A stretch of 64,000 nucleotides of DNA, from positions 62,001-126,000 of the forward strand of contig NZ_JAFKOJ010000009.1 in assembly GCF_017303275.1 (NCBI RefSeq), written 5' to 3'. Positions 26,846 through 35,725 of the stretch are shown in pieces. The first letter of the stretch is position 1. The number at the start of each line of letters is the position of its first letter. A model generated the notes under the pieces. That model was not told the DNA's origin. It worked only from the letters and a program-made list of their open reading frames with translations, and searched no databases. The position numbers were made by a program, and so were the translations under genes. Source of the stretch: Bacillus sp. NTK034 (GTDB taxonomy: Bacteria > Bacillota > Bacilli > Bacillales > Cytobacillaceae).

Positions 26846-26996
26846 ATATTAATCGTGGAGAACCATTCCATAAGTAAATGAGGCTTTTTAAAAAATATTG
26901 ATTTGCTTTTTTGATTAATCACAAGCGAGGTTGCCAAAGTAAAAACTGTGGTAGAATAAATTATCTTTAAAAAAGTATATAAGGTGTTTGATAAAA

Positions 26997-27899
26997 TTGG
27001 AAATTAAACATTTGGAGTGTTTTATTGAAGTTACACGTACTTGCAATTTCACTAATGCAGCTGAAAATCTGTTCATTACGCAGCCTGCCCTCAGTAGAAT
27101 TATCAAATCATTAGAGGTTGAACTTGGTACACAGCTATTTATTCGTACAAGAAAAAAGCTGATATTAACAGATGCAGGATTTATTCTAAAAAAACATGCA
27201 TTAATAATTGAAAAGCAGTTGCAGCTATTGGATGCGGAACTTGGTAAGATGTTCATGCTGAAAAAGAGCCATGTCCGTATTGGGCTCCCTGCGATTACCA
27301 ATTCCATTTTCTTCTCACAACTGATTGCTTCGTTTCATGAAAAATATCCAGAGGTTACATTTCAATTGGAGGAGCATGGATCTAAGCCGATTGAAGAGAA
27401 GGTTATCAATGGCTTGCTAGATTTTGGGGTTGTCGTTCTTCCAGATAAAATTGATGATTTCGACTATTATATGTTTGTTAATGAGGAATTGAAACTAGTT
27501 GTACCCGCGTCTCATCGTCTTGCCGGGAAACAGGAAGTGTTATTGGAAGAACTTAAAGAAGAGAGCTTTATTATGTTCAACCGGGATTTTGAGTTAAGAA
27601 ACCTTGTCACCACTGCTTGCAGAGAAGCTGGTTTTCAACCGATAATTATTTCGGAAACATCACAATTAGATTTTATTCAAGAATTAGTTGCTTACAATAT
27701 AGGTATTACATTGCTGCCTGAGAATACATGTTTAGAACTAGCAAGTGATTTTCGGACTATAACCGTAACCAATCCGACAATCGAATGGAATCTAGCGATG
27801 ATCTGGAAAAAAGATGCATACTTATCACAGGTTGCGAAAGAATTTATCCGATTTGCCAAAGTAAAGCTGTCGACAGCTAATCATAACCATGATTCATAA
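26997..27899 (+). CDS. LysR family transcriptional regulator
   Basis: 300 aa. N-terminal HTH (residues 1-60: EIKHLECFIEVTRTCNFTNA, then QPALSRIIKSLEVELGTQLF) and a substrate-binding domain. TTG 26997 gives the canonical LysR start M-E-I-K-H-L and has AAGGTG about 10 bases upstream; TTG 26988 lies directly on the site. It lies downstream of the Mo-hydroxylase cluster, separated by IS110 debris, and could have been the cluster's original LysR regulator or belong to the thioesterase region. Confidence 0.88.
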   Translation: MEIKHLECFIEVTRTCNFTNAAENLFITQPALSRIIKSLEVELGTQLFIRTRKKLILTDAGFILKKHALIIEKQLQLLDAELGKMFMLKKSHVRIGLPAITNSIFFSQLIASFHEKYPEVTFQLEEHGSKPIEEKVINGLLDFGVVVLPDKIDDFDYYMFVNEELKLVVPASHRLAGKQEVLLEELKEESFIMFNRDFELRNLVTTACREAGFQPIIISETSQLDFIQELVAYNIGITLLPENTCLELASDFRTITVTNPTIEWNLAMIWKKDAYLSQVAKEFIRFAKVKLSTANHNHDS

Positions 27900-27917
27900 T
27901 CTAGAATAAGTCAAAAA

Positions 27918-27955
27918 TTAGAAGGCTTCCCCTTGTTTAAGAGGGGAGGTTTTTT
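27918..27955 (+). terminator. Terminator after LysR gene
   Basis: CTTCCCC pairs with GGGGAGG (one G-T wobble) around a 10-base loop, followed by TTTTTT. Confidence 0.65.
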
Positions 27956-28119
27956 AATTGTATAGGCTAAAGAGCGCTTACATACTGTTTTGTTATGAAT
28001 TGTATATGGGATTGGCATTGTATCTTTCCACAATAGTCATATTATAATTGTCCTTGTGAAAAAGCTAATGCAAATGAGGCGAACGCTTCAATGTAATTTA
28101 TATAGGGTGGTAGTAATTC

Positions 28120-28635
28120 ATGGAAGCTAAAAAAGTTAAAGAAACGCGTGTTGTTCAAACGGATCAAGTACTCATTAATGATTTGAACAACTATCATACA
28201 TTATTTGGTGGAGTTCTAATGAAGAAGATGGATGCTTGTGCGACGCTTTCCGCTCGCAGGCATTCACGGGTAAAGGAATGTGTTACTGCATCGACCGATT
28301 CAGTTAATTTTCTCGAACCGATTCGACAAAGTGATTCGGTCTGTATAGAATCATTTGTCAGCTACACAGGTAAAAAGTCAATGGAGATTTTCTGTAAAGT
28401 AATTGCCGAAAATCTTGAAACTGGAAACCGTAGAATCGCAGCTACTGCATTCTTAACTTTTGTACCTCTAGATCAAGATAAAAGACCGATAGAAGTGCCA
28501 ACTGTTATTCCAGAAACAGATGAAGAAAAATTTCTCTATGAAACGGGAAAAGAACGTGAAAGAGTTCGCAAGCTAAAAAGACAAAAAAATAAAGAACTCG
28601 TGTCCAAACTTTCACTGGATAAACCATGGGACTAA
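28120..28635 (+). CDS. Hotdog-fold acyl-CoA thioesterase (YkhA-like)
   Basis: 171 aa. The BFIT/YkhA-type hotdog signature is visible: NDLNNYHTLFGGVLMKKMDA (residues about 21-40), RHSRVKECVTASTDSVNFLEP and SYTGKKSMEIFCKV. These enzymes hydrolyse short to medium acyl-CoA in the cytoplasm. The charged C-terminal tail (RERVRKLKRQKNKEL) is common in Bacillus members. GGGTGG precedes the ATG. Followed after 24 bases by a hypothetical gene, possibly cotranscribed. Confidence 0.88.
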   Translation: MEAKKVKETRVVQTDQVLINDLNNYHTLFGGVLMKKMDACATLSARRHSRVKECVTASTDSVNFLEPIRQSDSVCIESFVSYTGKKSMEIFCKVIAENLETGNRRIAATAFLTFVPLDQDKRPIEVPTVIPETDEEKFLYETGKERERVRKLKRQKNKELVSKLSLDKPWD

Positions 28636-28659
28636 TACGAATCAAAAAGGAGAGATATT

Positions 28660-29031
28660 ATGCTGACAACATCGAGTTACGACCAATTGAAAAATGCGCA
28701 AATGGCTATCGGTAAATTAAAAGACGCAAAACCATCTATTTATAGAAAATTTATAAATATCATTAAACTGACTCGTCAATTGCAGTTTGGATATCAATAT
28801 ATGGGCGCATTAATTATGGATGAAGACCCAGGTAAATTCAATTCGACGTCAAAAGATGATTATGTATTGTCTGTCTATTATCGGGAAATCGAAAATTTAA
28901 AAACAGATAAAAAATTCCTTGATTTACAACAGTTACTCAAAACGTATAAACAGCTTAGCTATGCTAATATTAGCAAGTTGGCATTGGGGGAAAAACCAGA
29001 AGCATTAGTTGGTCCAACTATAGTCCGTTAA
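28660..29031 (+). CDS. Hypothetical protein, helical
   Basis: 123 aa, no recognised domain; mostly amphipathic helices, lysine rich, no membrane segment or signal peptide. AAAGGAGAG sits 7 bases before the ATG, so it is very likely translated. It follows the thioesterase gene closely and may share its transcript. I do not recognise a family. Confidence 0.6.
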   Translation: MLTTSSYDQLKNAQMAIGKLKDAKPSIYRKFINIIKLTRQLQFGYQYMGALIMDEDPGKFNSTSKDDYVLSVYYREIENLKTDKKFLDLQQLLKTYKQLSYANISKLALGEKPEALVGPTIVR

Positions 29032-29118
29032 TAGCGGAAGGGAACCTTTCGCTTAGAACTTTTATGTGAACCGTACTAAATTCATACAACATTTAACTTA
29101 CCTAATCTATAAAAAATT

Positions 29119-29160
29119 TTTAGGAACAGTTTAACATTGACAAATAAAACTGTTCCTAAA
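29119..29160. repeat. Perfect 14-bp inverted repeat (also near 36930)
   Basis: TTTAGGAACAGTTT and AAACTGTTCCTAAA separated by 14 bases. A related inverted repeat (TAGGAACAGTTTAA with TTTAAACTGCTCCT) occurs at about 36931-36970. No T-tract, so not an obvious terminator. Confidence 0.6.
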
Positions 29161-29662
29161 ACCTTTTATGAAAATGGTGCATGGAGTGCCGGTTAAAAAC
29201 CTTCTGTCGCATCTAATTAACGACTGTAGAACTAAAAGATGCGGAAGGTTTAGTAAATATAATCATCCAATCGATTCATCAATAATTCAGGCTGACCCAT
29301 AGGTTCTTATGAACACTTACAGGGTCAGCTTTTTTATATTCAGAGGAATTTTGGAAGTGATTTATTTCTAAATAAAGGTTAAATTAGTGGTCGGGATTTT
29401 CCTGATCACTAACCATTCCAGGTTTTTAAGATAATGAATTATTTGGATGGGCTTTATTAGCAAATAAAGTAAGAATGAGTTTGGGAAAAATAAGTCGCTT
29501 CCGCCGTACAGGTTTCAATGTACTTTTTAGTAGTAACCCCCTCAATTTTTATTTTTCCGGAAGATTACTGCTTACCGTGGGAAATTAAACCTTTTTGCTA
29601 ATAATATTCTTCTCTACGGACACGATAAAACAAAGGGAACTTATAGATTGGTGGCCGGGAGA
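29161..29662. other. Gene-free stretch with two hairpins
   Basis: Contains a long-arm inverted repeat at 29197-29252 (AAACCTTC-TGT-CGCATCT pairing with AGATGCGGAAGGTTT, 3-base bulge) and a terminator at 29291-29345 (GCTGACCC / GGGTCAGC followed by TTTTTT). No coding sequence recognised. The first hairpin upstream of the terminator could be a small RNA or leader, but nothing is transcribed from it immediately downstream. Confidence 0.45.
29291..29345 (+). terminator. Intrinsic terminator
   Basis: Outer stem GCTGACCC / GGGTCAGC, inner stem GGTTC / GAAC, then T6. Confidence 0.75.
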
Positions 29663-30091
29663 ATGAAGGTATTATCTATGATTCAGCCTTGGGCAAGTCT
29701 TTTTGTCCTTCGAGAGATTGAATTTGAAACAAGGTCATGGAAAACAAATTATCGCGGGCCGCTGGCCATTCATACAAGTAAAAAAATAGATAAGGCTGTC
29801 TGCAGGCATGTGGCCATCCGTTCGCTGCTCGGTAAGCATGGATATACAGAAGAGACCCTTCCAACCGGAATGATCATTGCTGTAGGCCGGCTTGAAAATT
29901 GTCTGAAGATAATTGAAAAAAATCAGACATCAGCAGTCCTGGAAAATGGACAAATCGTATCAGGAAATGATTATTTTTTTGGAGACTTTACTGTGGGAGG
30001 ATATGCTTGGGAAGTTCAAGACATGAAGATCTTGAATGAACGTATCCCAGCAAATGGCCAGCTTGGGTTATGGGAAACTGATTTATTATGA
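29663..30091 (+). CDS. ASCH domain protein
   Basis: 142 aa, PUA-like ASCH fold: MKVLSMIQPWASLFVLREIE, FETRSWKTNYRGPLAIHTSK (the GxKxxExR-like and RGPLAIH elements), GMIIAVGRLENC, and a final W-rich strand. ASCH proteins bind RNA or modified nucleosides; some hydrolyse acetylcytidine. ATG 29663 matches the family N-terminus; TTG 29648 has slightly better spacing to AAAGGGA and is an alternative start. Isolated gene. Confidence 0.8.
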   Translation: MKVLSMIQPWASLFVLREIEFETRSWKTNYRGPLAIHTSKKIDKAVCRHVAIRSLLGKHGYTEETLPTGMIIAVGRLENCLKIIEKNQTSAVLENGQIVSGNDYFFGDFTVGGYAWEVQDMKILNERIPANGQLGLWETDLL

Positions 30092-30421
30092 AAGGCGATG
30101 GAGGTAAGCAGTATTTCACTTGTACATAGGAATAACGGATTAATTTTTAAACTGAGGTGACTTTAATCGAGAGGGAGATTTAGAGACCTTTGGATGTTAC
30201 AAAGGCTTTCCGCCGAGTGAAGCGAGAAAGTTCGTGGGAGGCATAAATATCATCATGCATAAGATTTTCTATTCCTCAAAAGTTGACATCCTATTAGCTA
30301 GTATAACGAATAACAAATAAGAATTCAGCTTTCCGTTTACTGTTTGTTTTTTTTAGATGCAGTATTTTTTTGACATTTTATGTACAAAATAATGTAGTTG
30401 AAAATAAAAATGGTGGCTATT
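30092..30421. other. Gene-free stretch
   Basis: No convincing ORF. A purine-rich segment around 30165-30240 has a short inverted repeat, but I see no known RNA motif. Confidence 0.35.
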
Positions 30422-30904
30422 ATGAAAACATTGTGGCTTTTTCTTATTTTAGCAATATTATCCTTTACTTCCTTATACATCTTGATGAAGAAAATGAACG
30501 TCACTAACATCTTGGGCTGTTATTTTTTCTCCAATATTCTTATTACAAATACAGGTCTAATCATTAATTTAAATTTAGAACTTACAAAGCAAGATCCAAG
30601 TCAGTTAATTTTTTGGACACAAAAAATTCCTGAGTTGTCACTCAAGCCAGCGTTACTTTTATGGGTTATTTATATTTTGTTCTCTAAAAGAACTATTTTC
30701 AGTAAACTTATTCATTTCTTCATCTTCTTAACAGCACTCATTTTAATTGAAATATTTTTCGTTCATATTGGATATTTGGAATGGGTAAATTGGAATGTAT
30801 TTTATTCATATTTGAGATACACTCTGATTATTATATTATTGGCTATTTACTCATTTTATTTAGAAAAACTTATTTATAGAGACAAAGAGGTGAATACGTC
30901 ATGA
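30422..30904 (+). CDS. Small multi-pass membrane protein (CBO0543-like)
   Basis: 160 aa, about five transmembrane segments separated by short loops, with a basic C-terminal end. ATG 30422 has GGTGG about 7 bases upstream. The stop codon overlaps the ATG of the next gene (ATGA), so the two are coupled. It resembles in size and helix pattern the CBO0543 type; function unknown. Confidence 0.6.
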   Translation: MKTLWLFLILAILSFTSLYILMKKMNVTNILGCYFFSNILITNTGLIINLNLELTKQDPSQLIFWTQKIPELSLKPALLLWVIYILFSKRTIFSKLIHFFIFLTALILIEIFFVHIGYLEWVNWNVFYSYLRYTLIIILLAIYSFYLEKLIYRDKEVNTS

Positions 30905-31412
30905 TGTTACCTCTTCCTGAGAAATTTGATTCAAATGAAATGTTTATTATCTTTTCCACAATACTTACTTGGTCCCTCATGTTTATATTACCTAGACGAT
31001 TGCGTGCTGCTACCATCACAATTATTTGGACATTTAATGTTTTTCTTGCTTTGTTAGCTGATATTACCCTTGGTGTAAAACCATATGAATTATACTTTAC
31101 GATTGATCATAAAAAGCATGAATTATTTGATGTATTATTGCACTTTGTAACTTATCCTACTCTTTCTTACTTTGTCGTAAACTTCTATCAATATAAAAAA
31201 CCAAAAGGTCTAAAGTATCTATTTATATTATTTTTTGGGCTGGGGTAGCGATTGCTCTAGAATGGATTGCAGTAAAGTTTCAAGTTTTTACATATACAGG
31301 CTGGAAATTGTATTTATCCTATATCACTTATTTGGTTGTTTTTGCTGCTAACATTTGGCTTTCGAACTTTATTGAAAAGAAAGCCCCTTACAAATGGACT
31401 TCAACTAGTTGA
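30901..31412 (+). pseudogene. Frameshifted CBO0543-type membrane protein
   Basis: Begins at an ATG with GAGGTG 8 bases upstream, reads to FILFFGLG and stops at 31246-31248. Shifting frame at the T6-G3 tract (about 31229-31242) restores a continuous protein (ALEWIAVKFQVFTYTGWKLY ... [17 protein letters not shown]) to a TGA at 31410. The whole would be about 170 aa with the spacing of other CBO0543 proteins. Either a true frameshift in a homopolymer or a sequencing error. Confidence 0.75.
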
Positions 31413-31522
31413 TTCGATTAAAACACCATTAACTCCTTCTTTTGCTAAGGCGATAGCAGTAGCTCGTCCAATACCTCTGCCTCCACCAGAAACTAAGCAG
31501 TTTTGCCATTTAATGAATTCAT
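31408..31522 (-). pseudogene. Truncated and frameshifted SDR dehydrogenase (FabG-like) remnant
   Basis: The minus strand shows an ATG with TTGGAGTG upstream. It encodes MNSLNGKTA, a one-base frameshift, then [20 protein letters not shown] (the TGxxxGIG nucleotide-binding start of a short-chain dehydrogenase) and [10 protein letters not shown]. The gene breaks off after about 35 codons, exactly where the CBO0543-like gene ends, so a deletion or insertion junction lies near 31408. Confidence 0.8.
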
Positions 31523-31566
31523 TTTTTTCACTCCAATGAACAAGGTTTTTATACAAATTAAAATAG

Positions 31567-31604
31567 AAAGACCGCAATCTTGCATAGATAGTTTGCGGTC
31601 TTTC
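31567..31604. terminator. Bidirectional terminator
   Basis: GAAAGACCGCAA / TTGCGGTCTTTC stem; serves hxlB on the minus strand. Confidence 0.8.
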
Positions 31605-31620
31605 ATAGACAAACAACGTT

Positions 31621-32178
31621 TTATTCTAAATTGGCGTGTTTGCCATACATCTTATTCGTATCCAAGCCCTTTTTCTCCATAAACCTCAGAATGACAGCAT
31701 CGCAGAATAGTAAAAGAGTTTGCTCGAATAATGAGCCCATAGGCTGAATGGTTTTATAATCACCTTCCGATTGATCCTTAGGTGAACCAGGTAACTTAAC
31801 CTTTATATCCGCTATTTTTCCGATTGTGGATTCGGGGAAAATCGTTACGGCAGCAATCGTTCCACCTATACTTTTTGCTTTCTCTGCCATGGAAACAAGG
31901 CTTTTCGTTTCTCCTGAACCTGAAGCGATGATCAAGATGTCATCTTTTTCAAAGTTAGGGGTCACCGTTTCACCTGGTACATAAGCATCTATGCCCATAT
32001 GCATCATTCGCATCGCAAATGACTTGGCCACAAATCCAGATCTACCTGCGCCAGCTACAAACACTTTTTTTGCTTCAAGAATCCCATGAACCAATTTCTC
32101 AGCTTCTTCATCCGGAATGTGGTCAGTTGTTCTGATTAACTCTTTTAAGATCTTAGCTAAATATTGCGACGTATGCAT
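31621..32178 (-). CDS. hxlB: 6-phospho-3-hexuloisomerase
   Basis: 185 aa SIS-domain isomerase converting 3-hexulose 6-phosphate to fructose 6-phosphate in the ribulose monophosphate pathway. Motifs: [20 protein letters not shown] (sugar-phosphate site), [16 protein letters not shown] and the [19 protein letters not shown] helix. AAGG precedes the ATG. It follows hxlA by 8 bases in the same operon, and divergent hxlR lies upstream, exactly as in B. subtilis. Role: formaldehyde fixation/detoxification. Confidence 0.95.
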   Translation of the reverse strand: MHTSQYLAKILKELIRTTDHIPDEEAEKLVHGILEAKKVFVAGAGRSGFVAKSFAMRMMHMGIDAYVPGETVTPNFEKDDILIIASGSGETKSLVSMAEKAKSIGGTIAAVTIFPESTIGKIADIKVKLPGSPKDQSEGDYKTIQPMGSLFEQTLLLFCDAVILRFMEKKGLDTNKMYGKHANLE

Positions 32179-32186
32179 GCTTGACC

Positions 32187-32819
32187 TTACCCTTTTTTGA
32201 TCATTTCTTGCATTGTTGCTGCTGCAGCTTTTTTATCAGCTTGACCTGTAATACCGCCGCCAACAATGACAAGGTCTGGATTTACTTTAATGACTTCTGG
32301 AAGTGTTTCTAATTTAATGCCGCCTGCGATTGCAGTTTTTGCATTTTTTACAACACTTTTAATCGTTTGCAGATCTTCAAAAGAGTTTTTTCCTACTGCT
32401 TGAAGGTCGTAGCCGGTGTGGACACAAATATAGTCTACACCCATTGCATCGACTTCTTTAGCGCGGCCAGCTAAATCTTTTACAGCAATCATGTCAACAA
32501 GGATTTTTTTGCCTTGTTTTTTCGATTCTTCTACAGCACCTTGAATAGACATATCTTCGGCTGTGCCTAGAATCGTAATAATATCAGCACCTGCTTCAGA
32601 GGCTTTCATTACTTCATAACCAGCAGCGTCCATGATTTTCAGGTCTGCTAAAACCTTTAAATTAGGGAATGCTTCTTTTACTGCCTTTACTGCATGGAGA
32701 CCCTCATTGATTACGACTGGGGTACCGATTTCTACGATATCGATATGTTCCCCCACTTCTTTAACAAGCTCAATTGCTTCTGGAATATTGACTAAATCTA
32801 AAGCTAATTGTAATTCCAT
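32187..32819 (-). CDS. hxlA: 3-hexulose-6-phosphate synthase
   Basis: 210-aa TIM-barrel aldolase of the OMP decarboxylase/HPS suprafamily condensing formaldehyde with ribulose 5-phosphate. Visible: LALDLVNIPEAIELVKEVGE, IVEIGTPVVINEG, VLADLKIMDAAGYE (catalytic DxKxxD) and VIVGGGITGQADK (phosphate loop). AGGAGTG lies upstream of the ATG. First gene of hxlAB; activated by HxlR in response to formaldehyde in B. subtilis. Confidence 0.95.
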   Translation of the reverse strand: MELQLALDLVNIPEAIELVKEVGEHIDIVEIGTPVVINEGLHAVKAVKEAFPNLKVLADLKIMDAAGYEVMKASEAGADIITILGTAEDMSIQGAVEESKKQGKKILVDMIAVKDLAGRAKEVDAMGVDYICVHTGYDLQAVGKNSFEDLQTIKSVVKNAKTAIAGGIKLETLPEVIKVNPDLVIVGGGITGQADKKAAAATMQEMIKKG

Positions 32820-32971
32820 ATATGTTCACTCCTATTAATTTTATTCGGATTTTTCGTACAGTTATACTGTCTACAAAATTAAATAGATCCTCTTCAGGAA
32901 TATTATCCTTTTGGAGTATTATCTGTACCAGCAGCCGGGATCGATGATGTTCCCAATCGCTGAACAATTGC

Positions 32972-33052
32972 AAGTATACAACCTATAACATTTTAGTGGA
33001 AGTACGCACTTTTATTTTACATAGTGCTAAAAAGTATACTATGGGGTATAAT
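32972..33052. promoter_or_regulatory. Candidate HxlR sites and hxlR promoter region
   Basis: Two similar direct motifs: AAGTATAC ... TATAAC at 32972-32989 and AAGTATAC ... TATAAT at 33032-33052, 60 bp apart, in the hxlA-hxlR divergent region. HxlR is known to bind direct repeats upstream of hxlA. The second motif contains a TATAAT that may be the hxlR -10 box; no good -35 is visible. Confidence 0.45.
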
Positions 33053-33071
33053 AACGATAGAGGTGAGTGAA

Positions 33072-33431
33072 ATGTCACGAATGCAGGATAAGATCTTTAA
33101 CTGTGAAAAGGAATTGACGCTATCAGTTATCGGTGGTAAGTGGAAAATGCTGATTTTATGGCATCTAGGGAAAGAAGGAACCAAGCGATTTGGTGAATTG
33201 AAGGCTCTCATGCCAGGAATCACGCAAAGGATGCTTGTGAACCAATTGCGTGAACTGGAAGAAGACTTGATAGTAGATCGGAAAGTGTACCCGGTTGTTC
33301 CTCCAAAAGTGGAATATACCCTTACTGAACAGGGGAGAAGCTTGATGCCGATTCTTGATGCTATGTATAAATGGGGTAAAAACTATATGGAGACTGCAGG
33401 GTTAAACCCTAAGAAAGAGTCAAATAATTAA
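33072..33431 (+). CDS. hxlR: HxlR family transcriptional activator of hxlAB
   Basis: 119 aa, winged helix of the HxlR/DUF24 family, matching my memory of B. subtilis Hxl[58 protein letters not shown]. The conserved Cys13 (FNCEKEL) is the likely redox/formaldehyde sensor. ATG 33072 has GAGGTGAG upstream; a longer frame from 33024 has no ribosome binding site. Divergent from hxlAB. Confidence 0.92.
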   Translation: MSRMQDKIFNCEKELTLSVIGGKWKMLILWHLGKEGTKRFGELKALMPGITQRMLVNQLRELEEDLIVDRKVYPVVPPKVEYTLTEQGRSLMPILDAMYKWGKNYMETAGLNPKKESNN

Positions 33432-33473
33432 AACTTGACTATATAAATTGAGGCAAATAGCACCACAATATAG

Positions 33474-33507
33474 AAAGGGGCAATGTGATATAGCATTGCC
33501 CCTTTTT
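33474..33507. terminator. Terminator after hxlR
   Basis: AAAGGGGCAATG / CATTGCCCCTTTT stem with T-run. Confidence 0.85.
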
Positions 33508-33600
33508 CTTTGTTTGCCTTGTAAAAGGCTGACAAAACATATCTATTAGATTGTAAATGCCAATTGTAATGACATACCTTTATTAAACTATGACTAGTTG

Positions 33601-34035
33601 TTAATTTATTTTTTCTTTTTCAAGCATATCCTTAACTACATACTCGATGGTTACATTTTCTAAGACCTTTTCCATCGCTAATTGTGCAGCAGACAATATA
33701 GGAATAATCGTATTTTGAATGTTTCTTCCTACAGGACATTTAGGATTTGGACTTTCATGAACATTAAACAACTCATTATCCTGTACGACATTAACTGCCT
33801 TATATACATCTAGCAGAGTAATGTCAGATAAATTCCTTGCAAGCTTAGTTCCCGGAATACCAGGATGTACCTCTACTAACCCTGCTTTCTTTAGCATTCC
33901 AATAATTTTCCTGATAAGTGCTGGATTTGTGTTTACACTTTCTGCTAAATATTCAGATGAACTTACACCGTCTTTATTAAACTCTATAAGAGATAATATA
34001 TGAACGCCTACAGCGAATCGGCTGCTAATGGACAT
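33601..34035 (-). CDS. Rrf2 family transcriptional regulator (YwnA-like)
   Basis: 144 aa. Rrf2 winged helix: SRFAVGVHILSLIEF, SSSEYLAESVNTNPALIRKI, LKKAGLVEVHPGIPGTKL, and NVHESPNPKCPVGRNIQNTI. Only one Cys is retained in the region, so Fe-S binding through three cysteines is unlikely; it resembles YwnA. AAAGGTGAT precedes the ATG. Divergent from an NmrA-like reductase gene, with strong inverted repeats between them, so it probably represses that gene. Confidence 0.88.
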   Translation of the reverse strand: MSISSRFAVGVHILSLIEFNKDGVSSSEYLAESVNTNPALIRKIIGMLKKAGLVEVHPGIPGTKLARNLSDITLLDVYKAVNVVQDNELFNVHESPNPKCPVGRNIQNTIIPILSAAQLAMEKVLENVTIEYVVKDMLEKEKIN

Positions 34036-34139
34036 TTATTCATCACCTTTCTTGCATCTTCATAAGGATAAATTTTTTCTTGTAATAAATGTGGTTACAC
34101 CCTTAATATTATACCTTAAAAAATGACCATTTATAGTTA

Positions 34140-34195
34140 TTGACAAAATCTTAAAATGTAATTATTATGATTACATGTAACTGATGTGGTTACAT
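34140..34195 (+). promoter_or_regulatory. Promoter with overlapping Rrf2-type operators
   Basis: -35 TTGACA (34140-34145), 17-bp spacer, -10 TATTAT (34163-34168). Two inverted repeats overlap it: TGTAAT-N7-ATTACA (34157-34175) and ATGTAAC-N7-GTTACAT (34175-34195). The geometry predicts repression of the reductase gene by the divergent Rrf2 protein. Confidence 0.7.
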
Positions 34196-34258
34196 TTAAT
34201 TTAAATGTATGTAACTGAAGGATGTAACGATAAACAATTTTATTGGGAGGAATGGAAG

Positions 34259-35125
34259 ATGAGATTGTTAGTAACTGGAGCTACAGGGAAATTGGGCACC
34301 AAAATTGTTGATGCATTGTTGAAAACTGTTCCAGCAAATCAACTTGCAGTTAGTGTTCGGAATCCGGAGAAGGCAGAAGGAATAAAAACTCGAGGAGTAG
34401 AAGTTCGCCAGGGGGATTTTGACAGTCCAGAAACTTTAGATACGGCTTTTAAAGGAATCGATCGCTTATTGATTATTTCTGCGGATGGAGACAATGAAAC
34501 AAGAATTCGTCAGCACACAAATGCGGTTTCTGCAGCAGAGCGTGCCGGTGTTAAATTTATTGTATATACTAGCATTGTAAACGCCAGGGAAAGTAAGAAC
34601 ATGCTTGCTCCAACACATAAGGCAACGGAAGAAGCTATTTTGAAAACAGGAATTCCTTATTCTTTCTTGCGTAACAATTGGTACTTGGAGAATGAAAGTT
34701 CAAGCATTGAAGGTGTACTGGCAGGAGCACCATGGGTGACTTCTGCAGGAACTGGTAAAGTTGGCTGGGCACTGCAACAGGATTACGCAGAGGCGGCAGC
34801 AGCAGTATTAGCTGGTAACGGGCATGAAAACACTATCTATGAGCTCTCTGGTAAGTTATTTACACAGGAAGAGTTTGCCTCTGCACTTGGCGCTGTATTG
34901 GGTAAGGAAGTACCAGTTCACCAGGTTGATGATGGTGCTTCCTATGCTGAGGTAATAAAGGGTGCTGGCGTTCCAGAATTCCTCATTCCTTTTCTAGTTG
35001 GTATCCAGAAAGATATTCGAGAGGGCACACTTGAAATCGAGAGCAGCGATTTTGAAAAACTACTTGGCCGTCCGGCTGCACCACTCGGCGAAGGGTTGTC
35101 CCAAATCGTAAAAAGTATCCAATAA
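34259..35125 (+). CDS. NmrA/QorB-like SDR-family NAD(P)-dependent reductase
   Basis: 288 aa atypical short-chain dehydrogenase: MRLLVTGATGKLGTKIVDAL (Rossmann GxxGxLG), VEVRQGDFDSPETLDTAFKG, FIVYTSIVNARES and LRNNWYLENE; matches QorB/YwnB-like NmrA proteins that reduce quinones or sense NAD(P)H. GGGAGG lies about 8 bases before ATG 34259; upstream in-frame starts run into the operator. Divergent from Rrf2, its probable regulator. Possibly a thiol- or quinone-stress response gene. Confidence 0.85.
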   Translation: MRLLVTGATGKLGTKIVDALLKTVPANQLAVSVRNPEKAEGIKTRGVEVRQGDFDSPETLDTAFKGIDRLLIISADGDNETRIRQHTNAVSAAERAGVKFIVYTSIVNARESKNMLAPTHKATEEAILKTGIPYSFLRNNWYLENESSSIEGVLAGAPWVTSAGTGKVGWALQQDYAEAAAAVLAGNGHENTIYELSGKLFTQEEFASALGAVLGKEVPVHQVDDGASYAEVIKGAGVPEFLIPFLVGIQKDIREGTLEIESSDFEKLLGRPAAPLGEGLSQIVKSIQ

Positions 35126-35246
35126 AGGGTATATTGGGATTTTAATTTTTAACCTGTCATCAAAATGCCATTTAATAAACAAAGGAACAACAAAAAACAA
35201 AAATTAAGAGACCGGTTCGGTTTTTGAGTTTAAAACTTAAATTAGC

Positions 35247-35296
35247 ACACAAAGAAGCAGTCCAATTCGCAACTGAATTGGTCTGTTTCTTTGTGT
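35247..35296. terminator. Long terminator hairpin
   Basis: 22-base arms (ACACAAAGAAGCAGTCCAAT... and its complement) with two mismatches and a 6-base loop. Confidence 0.8.
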
Positions 35297-35725
35297 AAAT
35301 GAGAAATTTTGAATAGGAATGGTATTTTTAGGCGACCAACCTATTAACGTTTAAAAGGAGGTAATGTTAAATCATCAAAGTGACTAAACAAAAAATGGCT
35401 TTCTAAATGGCCATGGTACAATTTTAAGACCTTTATTGTTTTTTTTGAATCAGCATTATCTTACATATTTTATTAAGATTTGTAAAAAAAAATATACTTT
35501 AATGCGAAGCTGGGAACCCTGATGATTTTGCTGTTAGATACCTGAATTTCTTAAACTTGTCATTTGCTCTGAAAGCATATGAAGTTCCGCTTGACAAGAC
35601 TTTTTAAATTTTAAACAATCAATTCCATCAGCTTGAGTATAGGAAATTTTTTAAAAAAACATGCACTTGAAAAAAAATAAATCATATATAGGTGATATCC
35701 CGTTTTAATGGCTGAGGAGGATAAC
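35297..35725. other. Gene-poor stretch with a possible gene remnant
   Basis: AT-rich. At 35506-35607 one frame reads EAGNPDDFAVRYLNF ... ALKAYEVPLDKTF before a stop, about 34 codons with no start, which looks like the C-terminal tail of a lost gene. An AAAGGAGGTAATG at 35356 leads only to a 6-codon ORF. Confidence 0.3.
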
